Assembly: GCA_017528085.1 (NCBI GenBank)
Contig: JAFXPH010000004.1
Span: forward strand, 62,001-126,000
Source of the DNA: Clostridia bacterium
GTDB taxonomy: Bacteria > Bacillota > Clostridia > TANB77 > CAG-508
Length of the DNA stretch: 64,000 nt
Direction of reading: 5' to 3'
This document shows, piece by piece, positions 17,249 through 24,808 of the stretch; position 1 is the stretch's first letter; each line of letters opens with the position of its first letter. Under the pieces are notes generated by a model that was not told the DNA's origin, searched no databases, and worked only from the letters and a program-made list of their open reading frames with translations. A program made the position numbers and the translations under genes.

Positions 17249-17899
17249 ATGAAAAAATACGTATGTGAATGCCTTGGAACAGCAGTACTTGTACTATTTG
17301 GTTGCGGTATAGCTGTACTTTCAGGAGCAGATTTAGTTGCAACAGCTTTAGCATTTGGCTTAGCAATTGTTGCCATGGCATATGTAATTGGAAACGTATC
17401 TGGATGTCATGTAAACCCAGCTGTTTCACTTGCAATGCTAATTAATAAGAAACTTACAGTTAAGGAATTTTGCCTATATGTAGTTTCACAAGTAATTGGA
17501 GCATTTGTTGGTGCAGGAATTTTATATTTTGTACTTTCAAATGCAGGAATTGGTGTAGAGAATTTAGGAGCAAATGGATTTGGAACATTGTCAGTTGCAG
17601 GAGCATTTGTTGTTGAATTAGTTCTAACATTTGTATTTGTATACACAATATTAGGAGTTACATCAGATGAATCTAAAGCAAGTGTAGCAGGAATAGTTAT
17701 TGGTTTAACTTTAGCATTTGTTCACTTATTAGGAATCAAACTAACAGGAACAAGTGTTAACCCAGCAAGAAGTTTAGCACCAGCTGTTCTTCAAGGTGGA
17801 GATGCTTTAAAACAAGTTTGGTTATTTATTGTAGCACCACTTTGTGGAGGAGCACTTTCTGCTTGTACATTTAAATGGTTAAACAAAGAAGAAAAATAA
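17249..17899 (+). CDS. MIP-family aquaporin / glycerol channel
   Basis: This 216-residue protein has six membrane helices and both NPA boxes: HVNPAVSLA (about residues 54-62) and SVNPARSLAPA (about 169-179), the second carrying the selectivity-filter arginine. Length and the NPAVS/NPARS pair are closer to AqpZ-type water channels than to long GlpF facilitators, but glycerol or lactate passage cannot be excluded. GGGGAGG precedes the ATG. It is a single-gene unit with its own terminator. Confidence 0.9.
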   Translation: MKKYVCECLGTAVLVLFGCGIAVLSGADLVATALAFGLAIVAMAYVIGNVSGCHVNPAVSLAMLINKKLTVKEFCLYVVSQVIGAFVGAGILYFVLSNAGIGVENLGANGFGTLSVAGAFVVELVLTFVFVYTILGVTSDESKASVAGIVIGLTLAFVHLLGIKLTGTSVNPARSLAPAVLQGGDALKQVWLFIVAPLCGGALSACTFKWLNKEEK

Positions 17900-17920
17900 T
17901 AAAAACAATTTAATATTTAT

Positions 17921-17952
17921 AAAAAAGAGCTTAAAAAATTAAGCTCTTTTTT
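17921..17952 (+). terminator. Intrinsic terminator after the aquaporin gene
   Basis: AAAAAAGAGCTT and AAGCTCTTTTTT pair around an A-rich loop, leaving a T tract. Confidence 0.85.
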
Positions 17953-18016
17953 GTTGATTATTTTTTTTATATAAAATATAATTTATGTGAAGGATAAAAT
18001 ATTTAGGAGAAGTACT

Positions 18017-18553
18017 ATGGATAAAGATGTTAATTATTCTAAAACTAGCATTCAATATTATTTAAGCAATATATATTTATTTAATAAATTATTTTATGAA
18101 TTCGAAGACTTGATGTCCGTAATAAACAGTGGACCAGAAGTATTCAAAAAGAATTTAGTTGAATATTGGAACGAGTCTAAAGAAAAACTTGCTTTAAATG
18201 AAAATCTTGAGATAGAGGATAGGTTTAGAGTAGTTACAGAAAATGATTTTGATGTAACATATAACAAATCTGATTCTGGTTCTATGATTTTCTATGTTAC
18301 TTTTCCAGATTCAGAAATTTATAATGCAGAAAGTAAGTGTGTTGCTTTAGCACTTACAAAAGGAAGACCAAGATACTTCACAATGGAATACTTTAAATCT
18401 TTTACAACAGGTGATAAAGGATTCGTATATGGTGAATTTTTCATAGATGATGCAAACCATGTTGTAGGACATAAAAACTATGGTGCAAGAACTAATGTAA
18501 ATATAGCTAATTTTTCTTATTTTGTTAGAGAAAAAGTTTCAAATGAAGAATAA
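18017..18553 (+). CDS. Unknown soluble protein
   Basis: This 178-residue protein has no motif I recognise. Its N-terminal half is predicted helical. The second half (MIFYVTFPDSE, CVALALTKGRPRYFTMEYF) looks like a beta-rich domain. The ATG at 18017 is preceded by AGGAGA, whereas an earlier in-frame GTG at 17987 has no ribosome site. It is followed by a ferredoxin-like gene and a small membrane-protein gene on the same strand; operon membership is possible but unproven. Confidence 0.7.
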   Translation: MDKDVNYSKTSIQYYLSNIYLFNKLFYEFEDLMSVINSGPEVFKKNLVEYWNESKEKLALNENLEIEDRFRVVTENDFDVTYNKSDSGSMIFYVTFPDSEIYNAESKCVALALTKGRPRYFTMEYFKSFTTGDKGFVYGEFFIDDANHVVGHKNYGARTNVNIANFSYFVREKVSNEE

Positions 18554-18583
18554 TTAATTATTTTTATATAAAGGAGCTTTCTT

Positions 18584-18844
18584 ATGGGAAAAGTTATACC
18601 ATGTTCTGGATGCAGACACTGTCAATTTGCATGCCCTAAAAATATTCCAGTAGCTGATTACATTAAGCTATTAAATGATATTGAGATGGGGAAGGATGGA
18701 GAGTCTGGATTTAATAGTATTGTGGAAAGAAGAAAGGTAAAACCTTCTGCTTGTGATCATTGCGGTAAATGTGAAACAGCATGTTCACAACATTTATTTA
18801 TCATGTATAATTTGGACAGAGTAAAAGAAATGTTTGAATCTTAA
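18584..18844 (+). CDS. Small dicluster 4Fe-4S ferredoxin-like protein
   Basis: This 86-residue protein has two cysteine groups: CSGCRHCQFACPKNIP (about 5-20) and CDHCGKCETACSQHL (about 58-72), each able to hold a 4Fe-4S cluster. The spacing and the NIPVADYIKL linker resemble the ferredoxin tail found at the C-terminus of clostridial aldo/keto reductases, here free-standing. The role is electron transfer with an unknown partner. AAAGGAGC lies upstream of the ATG. Confidence 0.8.
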   Translation: MGKVIPCSGCRHCQFACPKNIPVADYIKLLNDIEMGKDGESGFNSIVERRKVKPSACDHCGKCETACSQHLFIMYNLDRVKEMFES

Positions 18845-18862
18845 TTAATTAAAGAGGTTATT

Positions 18863-19114
18863 ATGAAGTATAGAAATAAAGATAAAGATTTACCAATTAG
18901 AATTTTTTACATTATAGATTTTACGATTCTTATTATTAGTGGGATAGTATCTATGGTAGCTAATAATACAAGCTTTTTTAAGAAGACTTTACATTTTAAT
19001 ACTGATGTAATATTGATTTCTACAACAATATGTGTCGCATCATCTGTTGGATTTCTTGCAATGTTTATTATTCAAAAATTAAGAAAAAAAGGCGTATTTA
19101 GAAAATATAATTAA
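18863..19114 (+). CDS. Small two-helix membrane protein
   Basis: This 83-residue protein has a basic N-terminus, two membrane helices (about 11-30 and 49-70) and a basic C-terminal tail, a hairpin topology with both ends inside. No family recognised. It starts 18 bp after the ferredoxin-like gene with AAAGAGG upstream and ends at a shared terminator. Confidence 0.6.
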   Translation: MKYRNKDKDLPIRIFYIIDFTILIISGIVSMVANNTSFFKKTLHFNTDVILISTTICVASSVGFLAMFIIQKLRKKGVFRKYN

Positions 19115-19124
19115 TATAAAACAA

Positions 19125-19153
19125 AAAGACCATAACAAAATGTTATGGTCTTT
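19125..19153. terminator. Bidirectional perfect hairpin terminator
   Basis: A 13-bp perfect stem, AAAGACCATAACA and TGTTATGGTCTTT, with loop AAA, lies between converging genes and can end both. Confidence 0.85.
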
Positions 19154-19162
19154 AATTATTTA

Positions 19163-21298
19163 TTAAAGAGTTGGATCATCAGGACCTTGAGTTGGCTCCT
19201 CAGGATTTTGTTGTTTTGTATCAGTAGATGATTTTTCTGGTTGAGGAGCAATAGGTGTAGATTTACTTGTATCAACGTGTATACTCCTATTAAATGCTTC
19301 TTGTTCAGTTAATTCTTCTGTAGAACCTGAAGAATCTGATGTAGATGTACTATCTTCTTCTACAGCAAAACCATTTGCTTTATCACTATCCTCACGTGCT
19401 TTTCTAAAAGCAGATCTAATCTTTCCAAAAAATCCTTTTGATTCTTTATCTTCACGCATATGTCTCATAAAGTTTGACCAAAAACCTCCAATAGTAGCAG
19501 CACTTTTATCTTCACTTACAATCATTCCAGTATTATTTGAACTTGTTGAAGATGAAGCGGAAGAACTGGAATCGGTTGATGGTGATTCATTTGATCTTTC
19601 TGACAAATTAATACTAGTTTTTTCATTTGTCTTTGTAGGATTATATTGTTTATATGTTGCTTTGTGTCTGAATTCTTCATCAACTAGCATGTTTTCAGTC
19701 CTATCACTTAAAGGACCTTCTGCTTCAGCCTGTTGAATTTCAACTGCATTAGGCTCATATTCTGTAAAAGTAGGATCATCTAATGATGAATCATCAAAAT
19801 CAGCAAGTTTATCATCAGTTGTTCTCAAGTCAAAAGAACCTTTTTGAACGTTAAATATAAAGAAAGAAGTAGCATCATCTTGTGTATAACCATCAACTTG
19901 CATCTGGGGAACACTACTATCTGGACTAGAATAGATTTCTATGTATGGTTGATCAGAAATATTAGTCCTATCGTATTCAGCAGTATTTTTACGATCTTTT
20001 TCTAATTTATATCTATTATATGCATAATTTAATCTTTGACGAGTTGTTTGCTGAGATGTTGAATAGTAACGATGAGAGTCCTCTGTATTAGATGAGTCAT
20101 ACTGGGCTCCGCGCGAGTTACTTGAAACAACATCATTGTCAGAGTCTATTAAATGTTCTTTTTGTTTGTCTGTAATATCATTATAATTATATGTTGGAAT
20201 ACTATTTTTGCTCTCATTATTCCTTTGAATTTCAATAATTTTACCTATTGAAGCCATAATTAATTCTGGACTATAGGCAAATCCACCTTTACCATCTAAA
20301 CCAAAAGAGTTTAGAATAACATCTTTCAGAAGTGGATTATTTAATACTTGTTCTAATTCACTTTGAGACATATTTGGATAATTATTTTGTATAATTTGAG
20401 TTATTTCTTCACGAAAAATAGCTCTAACTTCTGGTTGTCTATAAAAATCTTGCTTTTCATTAAGATTTTCATTAAATTTTTCTTTAATCTCAGGATTCAT
20501 AGACATATCAGTAATAACCTCTTGCGAAAAACCCATTCCTGCTAATTTTTCTAATGTCAAACCACTTTGCAATAATTCTTGAAATTGATTAGAGTTAATA
20601 GCTGCATCAAAACCTTGAGCAGCCACGACATCTAAAAATTTGGAAAATTTTGTCATATTAGCGAAAAGCAATACTCTATCTTCAGGTGAAACTTTTTTAT
20701 TATCAAAAAAAGACTCTGAATCTATAATTCCTCCAAATGGTAAATTATTAAAAATAACATGCATAGCATCAATATTGTTTTTAAAATCAGGTACATTATT
20801 TGCGGCAAATTCGGCATGATCAATACTATGAGCAATTGCTATTGCTGTCTCCATATCTAATCCTCCAAATAAATGTTGGATTTCTTCAGGCTTTATATGT
20901 TCTTCATATAATTCAGCAATGCTTACTGTACCTGCAGTTTTAATAGCTGTCTCTACGATAGACTCATGTTCTAATGAAACACCAGAAACACCTCTTCTAC
21001 GGAATTTTGCATTATCTATTCCTTGATTAATCATACTTTGTGGAATGTTAATGTTAACAACGCCGTTTTGAGCATACACAATATCATTAATATTTGAATT
21101 TGATATTTTTTCTTTTAATAATTCTGATACTGATAGCAATTCGTCATCAGATAATCCCTTAAGTTGCTCTTTAAGAGAGGCAGAAAAATCATCAGGATGT
21201 ACACGCTTTTTTAATATTCCTTGTTTAATTTGTTCATCTTCAGTAGTTTTATAAGCATCGTAAATACCAAAAACTACATCATCTAAAGATAAAGCCAT
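19163..21298 (-). CDS. Large unknown protein, three-member paralogous family, member 1
   Basis: This 711-residue hydrophilic protein has no signal peptide or membrane helix. It is homologous by eye to the proteins at 22007 and 34733. Residues 1-100 are a helical acidic N-terminal domain ending in NINIP. A middle segment has GFSQEVITDMSMNPEI, matched by GFSPTQLDFLNSNPNI in member 2, and LEKDRKN occurs in both. Residues 530-600 are Ser/Thr-rich and probably disordered. Residues 604-640 hold the shared module with core GFFGKIRSAFRKA. A 71-residue Ser/Pro/Asp tail follows. This is the most divergent of the three in the N-terminal domain. AAAGGAAAG precedes the ATG. Function unknown. Confidence 0.8.
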   Translation of the reverse strand: MALSLDDVVFGIYDAYKTTEDEQIKQGILKKRVHPDDFSASLKEQLKGLSDDELLSVSELLKEKISNSNINDIVYAQNGVVNINIPQSMINQGIDNAKFRRRGVSGVSLEHESIVETAIKTAGTVSIAELYEEHIKPEEIQHLFGGLDMETAIAIAHSIDHAEFAANNVPDFKNNIDAMHVIFNNLPFGGIIDSESFFDNKKVSPEDRVLLFANMTKFSKFLDVVAAQGFDAAINSNQFQELLQSGLTLEKLAGMGFSQEVITDMSMNPEIKEKFNENLNEKQDFYRQPEVRAIFREEITQIIQNNYPNMSQSELEQVLNNPLLKDVILNSFGLDGKGGFAYSPELIMASIGKIIEIQRNNESKNSIPTYNYNDITDKQKEHLIDSDNDVVSSNSRGAQYDSSNTEDSHRYYSTSQQTTRQRLNYAYNRYKLEKDRKNTAEYDRTNISDQPYIEIYSSPDSSVPQMQVDGYTQDDATSFFIFNVQKGSFDLRTTDDKLADFDDSSLDDPTFTEYEPNAVEIQQAEAEGPLSDRTENMLVDEEFRHKATYKQYNPTKTNEKTSINLSERSNESPSTDSSSSASSSTSSNNTGMIVSEDKSAATIGGFWSNFMRHMREDKESKGFFGKIRSAFRKAREDSDKANGFAVEEDSTSTSDSSGSTEELTEQEAFNRSIHVDTSKSTPIAPQPEKSSTDTKQQNPEEPTQGPDDPTL

Positions 21299-21330
21299 AA
21301 TCTTTCCTTTTTATAATATACTTCTCTTAC

Positions 21331-21364
21331 ATTATATAAATACTTAAAGATAAATAACATAACA
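21331..21364 (-). promoter_or_regulatory. Candidate promoter with TGTTATG box for family member 1
   Basis: On the minus strand TATAAT (21331-21336) is preceded, 21 bp further upstream, by TGTTATG (21358-21364). There is no good -35 at 17 bp. The same box and a similar spacing occur before the other two family genes. Confidence 0.45.
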
Positions 21365-21392
21365 GAGTATTATCATTTTATTTACAAAAATG

Positions 21393-21421
21393 TTGCAAAT
21401 AAACGATGTTTGTGCTATTAT
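21393..21421 (+). promoter_or_regulatory. Promoter of the 21448 gene
   Basis: TTGCAA (21393-21398), 17 bp, TATTAT (21416-21421). It diverges from the candidate promoter of family member 1, about 30 bp away. Confidence 0.65.
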
Positions 21422-21447
21422 AAAGTATATAATTGGAGGTTGTTCTT

Positions 21448-21957
21448 ATGAGAATAGAAGATGTTTTTGATTTATGTGAAGAAAATGTTGGAAAATTTAT
21501 AAAATATTGCAAAGCTAAACCTGAAGATTCAAAAGAAGATATTAGTATAGCATATAGCTATGTTGATGATGATGGTAAATTAGAACCAAGGACAAGTATG
21601 CCTATGTCTAAAACTAGATATAATAAACAAAAAGATAGAATTGTTAGTATGTTGGGTCAAATTAAACGAATTCATGAATATGAGGAAGATTTATCAGAAA
21701 ATACTGCAGTTTTAGATTTCATAGATTTACAAACTAAATATGATGGAACAAGATGGACAAATGATCCTACATTCACGTTATATCTTTTTCTATTAGGAAA
21801 TGAAGGAGGTTTTTTTGATGCTTTTCGAAAAGGAAAAGATGGTATTTATAGAACTGATTTAAGAAGAGCTATGATTCCAATTCGCCCAATGGAATCTCCT
21901 AAAGATCCAAAATTAGTAAAAAGATTTCCTACAAAAAGGGAACCAGCTGATGATTAA
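21448..21957 (+). CDS. Unknown acidic protein between two family genes
   Basis: This 169-residue soluble protein lies between paralogues 1 and 2 on the opposite strand. The start is ATG at 21448, with TTGGAGG 7-8 bp upstream; an in-frame TTG at 21433 overlaps the ribosome site. The body is helical and charged. A recognisable but unassigned stretch is TFTLYLFLLGNEGGFFDAF (about 117-135). The C-terminus is basic and proline-rich. No family assigned. Its location and the shared divergent control region suggest a link with the paralogue family (inference). Confidence 0.65.
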   Translation: MRIEDVFDLCEENVGKFIKYCKAKPEDSKEDISIAYSYVDDDGKLEPRTSMPMSKTRYNKQKDRIVSMLGQIKRIHEYEEDLSENTAVLDFIDLQTKYDGTRWTNDPTFTLYLFLLGNEGGFFDAFRKGKDGIYRTDLRRAMIPIRPMESPKDPKLVKRFPTKREPADD

Positions 21958-21973
21958 TAATTAAATATATTAT

Positions 21974-22002
21974 AAAAGAGTATAGCTTTGCTATACTCTT
22001 TT
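21974..22002. terminator. Bidirectional terminator between the 21448 gene and family member 2
   Basis: A 13-bp stem, AAAAGAGTATAGC and GCTATACTCTTTT, with loop TTT lies between converging genes. Confidence 0.85.
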
Positions 22003-22006
22003 GGTT

Positions 22007-24619
22007 TTATAATTGCTCTTCTTCAGATTCTGCTTCTCTTTGATCTGAATTTCTAACTTCGTTATTTGTTTTTGTATTTTGTACACCAAGGTTATCAACA
22101 TTAATTCCTTCTCTTAGTCTTTTAGACATCTCATCTAAAGTGTTCGTTGGTTTTGAAATAGCTGCTGAAGATTGGTTTTCTTTTGATACAGCATTGTTAT
22201 CATTTTTATTATCCATAACTTCTTCAGAAAAATTATCTTTGGCATTTAAAAATGCGTTTTTGATACTTGTAAAAATACCTTCATCTTTATTTCTGTTTTT
22301 CATATTATTTCTAAATCTATTTATAAAACCAAATAATCCACCTTGTTGAATAATTGGTAATTGTGTACTATTAATATAATTGCTATAATTAGGAAAATCT
22401 GCTTTAACAGATTGCCCTGATTTCTCATTAATATCAAAATCTTTTTTTTGATAACTATTTGTAGCATTTGAATATTGTTGAGTAGTCTCACCAATGTCTG
22501 ATTTTTCATCTAAACGACTTAAATCTTCAGATAATTTACTAACATTGACATGTTGTTGATTTTTTCTATCTTTTTCTAAGCTATTGTCTTTTTCAAAATT
22601 ATATTTATCTATCGTTTCACGTGATAATCCCGAATCAGAATAAATGGCTTCTTCCATAAATCTATCATGATTTTTTTGAATTAGAGAAACTAGTTTTGAA
22701 AATGATTCTGGATTATCAACAAATTTTTCATCAAATTCAGCTCCAAAATCTTTTAGTACTTTAGAAAACGTTTTTTGATCAAACTTCATTGGCTCAGGAA
22801 AAGAACTGATAAAACTTAATCGTATTGCATGAGATATTGCTCTATTATTAGTCTCCTTAAAACCTAACATTTTTTGAACATCGTCTAAATAATAACTGAT
22901 TCCCATTAATGGAGAATTCTCATTTTTAAGAGCAATTTGAGTTTTATTAGATTCGTGAGCAATATTTAATACGGAATCAATTACGTTTTTATCATGAGAA
23001 ACAAGATTTAACCTGCTTTTAAGTTTTTTCTCATCTATAATATTATTATTATATTTTGACGCATCTTTATTACCTTTTAGGTAAATTTCGTTACTATAGG
23101 ATTTCGTCATTAGTAAAACTATTTTATCTATGTCAATTTTGGATAAATTACTTAAAGATGGAGTATCTAACAAACATTGACGAATGTTTTTCGCTCTATT
23201 ATTTGTTTTCCTTGCCAATTCGTTAATATTTTTTTGATCATATATTTCATATACGGTTTGTAATTCTTTATCAGATACATTACATTTTTTTAAAGTACTT
23301 TCTATATTGCCATTAAGAATACTATTTTTTACTATTTCTTCTAAATCTATTAATGGAAATTTTGTTACATCTTCATAGTCTATTTTTTTATAGAATCTTT
23401 TTAAATAGTCTTTGATGCTATCCTGGGATAAAATATTATTATCTTTACTATCACTATAATCTTTATAAATTAATGTTAAAACGTCTGTATAAGTTTGTGC
23501 TATATTTGGGTTAGAATTTAAAAAATCTAATTGCGTAGGTGAAAAACCTTGAGAATCAATTACCTTTTGAGAAAAATAATGATAATTAGATGAACGTTCA
23601 TACTTTGAAACAAGGCTAGACTCTATTGCTTTTCTTTCTTTACCATATGCAACAGCGAATCTTTCAAAATGCTTTTCAATATATTTGTGGTCTATTGATT
23701 CTGGAGGTACTCCTTTATAAACTGATTCTTTTGCAAAGTCTAATAGCTTATTATAGTATTCTAGAAAATATCGTTTATCTGTTTTTATAGCTTTTATTAA
23801 TTCAGATGGTAAGTTGCTATTTAATAACATATGAGTTACTAAAGGATATCGAGCATCATTTTCTGGATTAAAAGCTTTTTCTTTTTTACTTAGAACAACT
23901 TGAACACCTTGAACAGATGATTCAAGGATATTCTTGAATTTTCTATTTCCACTTCTATATTCATCCATTATAGATTGAAATGATTCTTGAAGTGACTCGG
24001 ATTCATCATTTTCATCAAAAGGAAATTCATCTACAAAGGGTGTTGGAACGACTAATGGACTGCTATATGATTTCTTTTGCTCCTCAATTTTTTTGTCTAA
24101 TAAAGCATTAAGAACCTCTTTATTTGCATTTTTAGTAAAATCTAGCATTTTATCAGGTGACAATTTAAAAAAGTTATTGTACAATTCGTCAACATCGTGT
24201 GTTTTATTATAGTTATCTAATAAAGATTGATATGTAATGGCTGTTTGATTTTGTTTAATAGTAGAAGTATTACTTTGTATTGATTGAGTAGAGCTTTGTT
24301 GCTCAACTATTTCTATAGCAGAACTAATTACACTTCTTACTGATTGTATATTTAAAGAAAAACCTTGATTTACATTACCTGAAATTACTTCACTAACATT
24401 GTCATTAATTTTGTATTCTAACAACCTTTTTGCTTCTTTTTGTTCTTCGGGTGATAAATTAGAAAATTCTCTAGAAAGAGATTGAGAGAAGTCGTTAAAA
24501 GAAGCCTCAGTGAACTCAATTTCATCCTCAGGTTTTAGTTTTCCTTGACTTTTTTCAATTTTTTGCTTTTCGCTTGCTACTCTAAAAAGTTGCATAGCTA
24601 AATCATAAGTGTCAGCCAT
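22007..24619 (-). CDS. Large unknown protein, three-member paralogous family, member 2
   Basis: This is an 870-residue Lys/Asp/Ser/Asn-rich protein without membrane segments. The N-terminal domain (1-105) aligns well with member 3: LAMQLF...EKQ, then FTEASFNDFSQ (FSSADFNSFNQ in member 3), and both reach GFSLN near residues 85-92. A long helical middle follows. LEKDRKN and the GFSP...NSNPNI stretch are shared with member 1. Residues 760-796 carry the shared C-terminal module (core GIFTSIKNAFLNA), with a 74-residue acidic tail behind it. AAAGGAT precedes the ATG. No enzyme motif was seen; a structural, scaffold or secreted-substrate role is speculation. Confidence 0.8.
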   Translation of the reverse strand: MADTYDLAMQLFRVASEKQKIEKSQGKLKPEDEIEFTEASFNDFSQSLSREFSNLSPEEQKEAKRLLEYKINDNVSEVISGNVNQGFSLNIQSVRSVISSAIEIVEQQSSTQSIQSNTSTIKQNQTAITYQSLLDNYNKTHDVDELYNNFFKLSPDKMLDFTKNANKEVLNALLDKKIEEQKKSYSSPLVVPTPFVDEFPFDENDESESLQESFQSIMDEYRSGNRKFKNILESSVQGVQVVLSKKEKAFNPENDARYPLVTHMLLNSNLPSELIKAIKTDKRYFLEYYNKLLDFAKESVYKGVPPESIDHKYIEKHFERFAVAYGKERKAIESSLVSKYERSSNYHYFSQKVIDSQGFSPTQLDFLNSNPNIAQTYTDVLTLIYKDYSDSKDNNILSQDSIKDYLKRFYKKIDYEDVTKFPLIDLEEIVKNSILNGNIESTLKKCNVSDKELQTVYEIYDQKNINELARKTNNRAKNIRQCLLDTPSLSNLSKIDIDKIVLLMTKSYSNEIYLKGNKDASKYNNNIIDEKKLKSRLNLVSHDKNVIDSVLNIAHESNKTQIALKNENSPLMGISYYLDDVQKMLGFKETNNRAISHAIRLSFISSFPEPMKFDQKTFSKVLKDFGAEFDEKFVDNPESFSKLVSLIQKNHDRFMEEAIYSDSGLSRETIDKYNFEKDNSLEKDRKNQQHVNVSKLSEDLSRLDEKSDIGETTQQYSNATNSYQKKDFDINEKSGQSVKADFPNYSNYINSTQLPIIQQGGLFGFINRFRNNMKNRNKDEGIFTSIKNAFLNAKDNFSEEVMDNKNDNNAVSKENQSSAAISKPTNTLDEMSKRLREGINVDNLGVQNTKTNNEVRNSDQREAESEEEQL

Positions 24620-24656
24620 AAAAAAATCCTTTATAAAATCTAATATCTCAACAATA

Positions 24657-24691
24657 ATTATATTGTAAGCTATTCAAAAAAAAACATAACA
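24657..24691 (-). promoter_or_regulatory. Candidate promoter with TGTTATG box for family member 2
   Basis: On the minus strand TATAAT (24657-24662) follows TGTTATG (24685-24691) at 22 bp spacing; the spacer contains a run of nine T. No consensus -35 is present. Confidence 0.4.
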
Positions 24692-24808
24692 AAATGTTTA
24701 AATATTAATTACATATAAGTGACAAGTATCGATTTATTTTTATGGAAAAATATGACAATTTATGATATAACAAAGTTGTAAATAAAAATAAAATTTCAGG
24801 AGGAAATT

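Noticed and set aside
19125-19153. A link between CATAACA in the terminator hairpin and the TGTTATG boxes of the large-gene family
   Set aside because: The terminator is a perfect stem whose sequence is explained by termination; no TATAAT at the right distance accompanies it.
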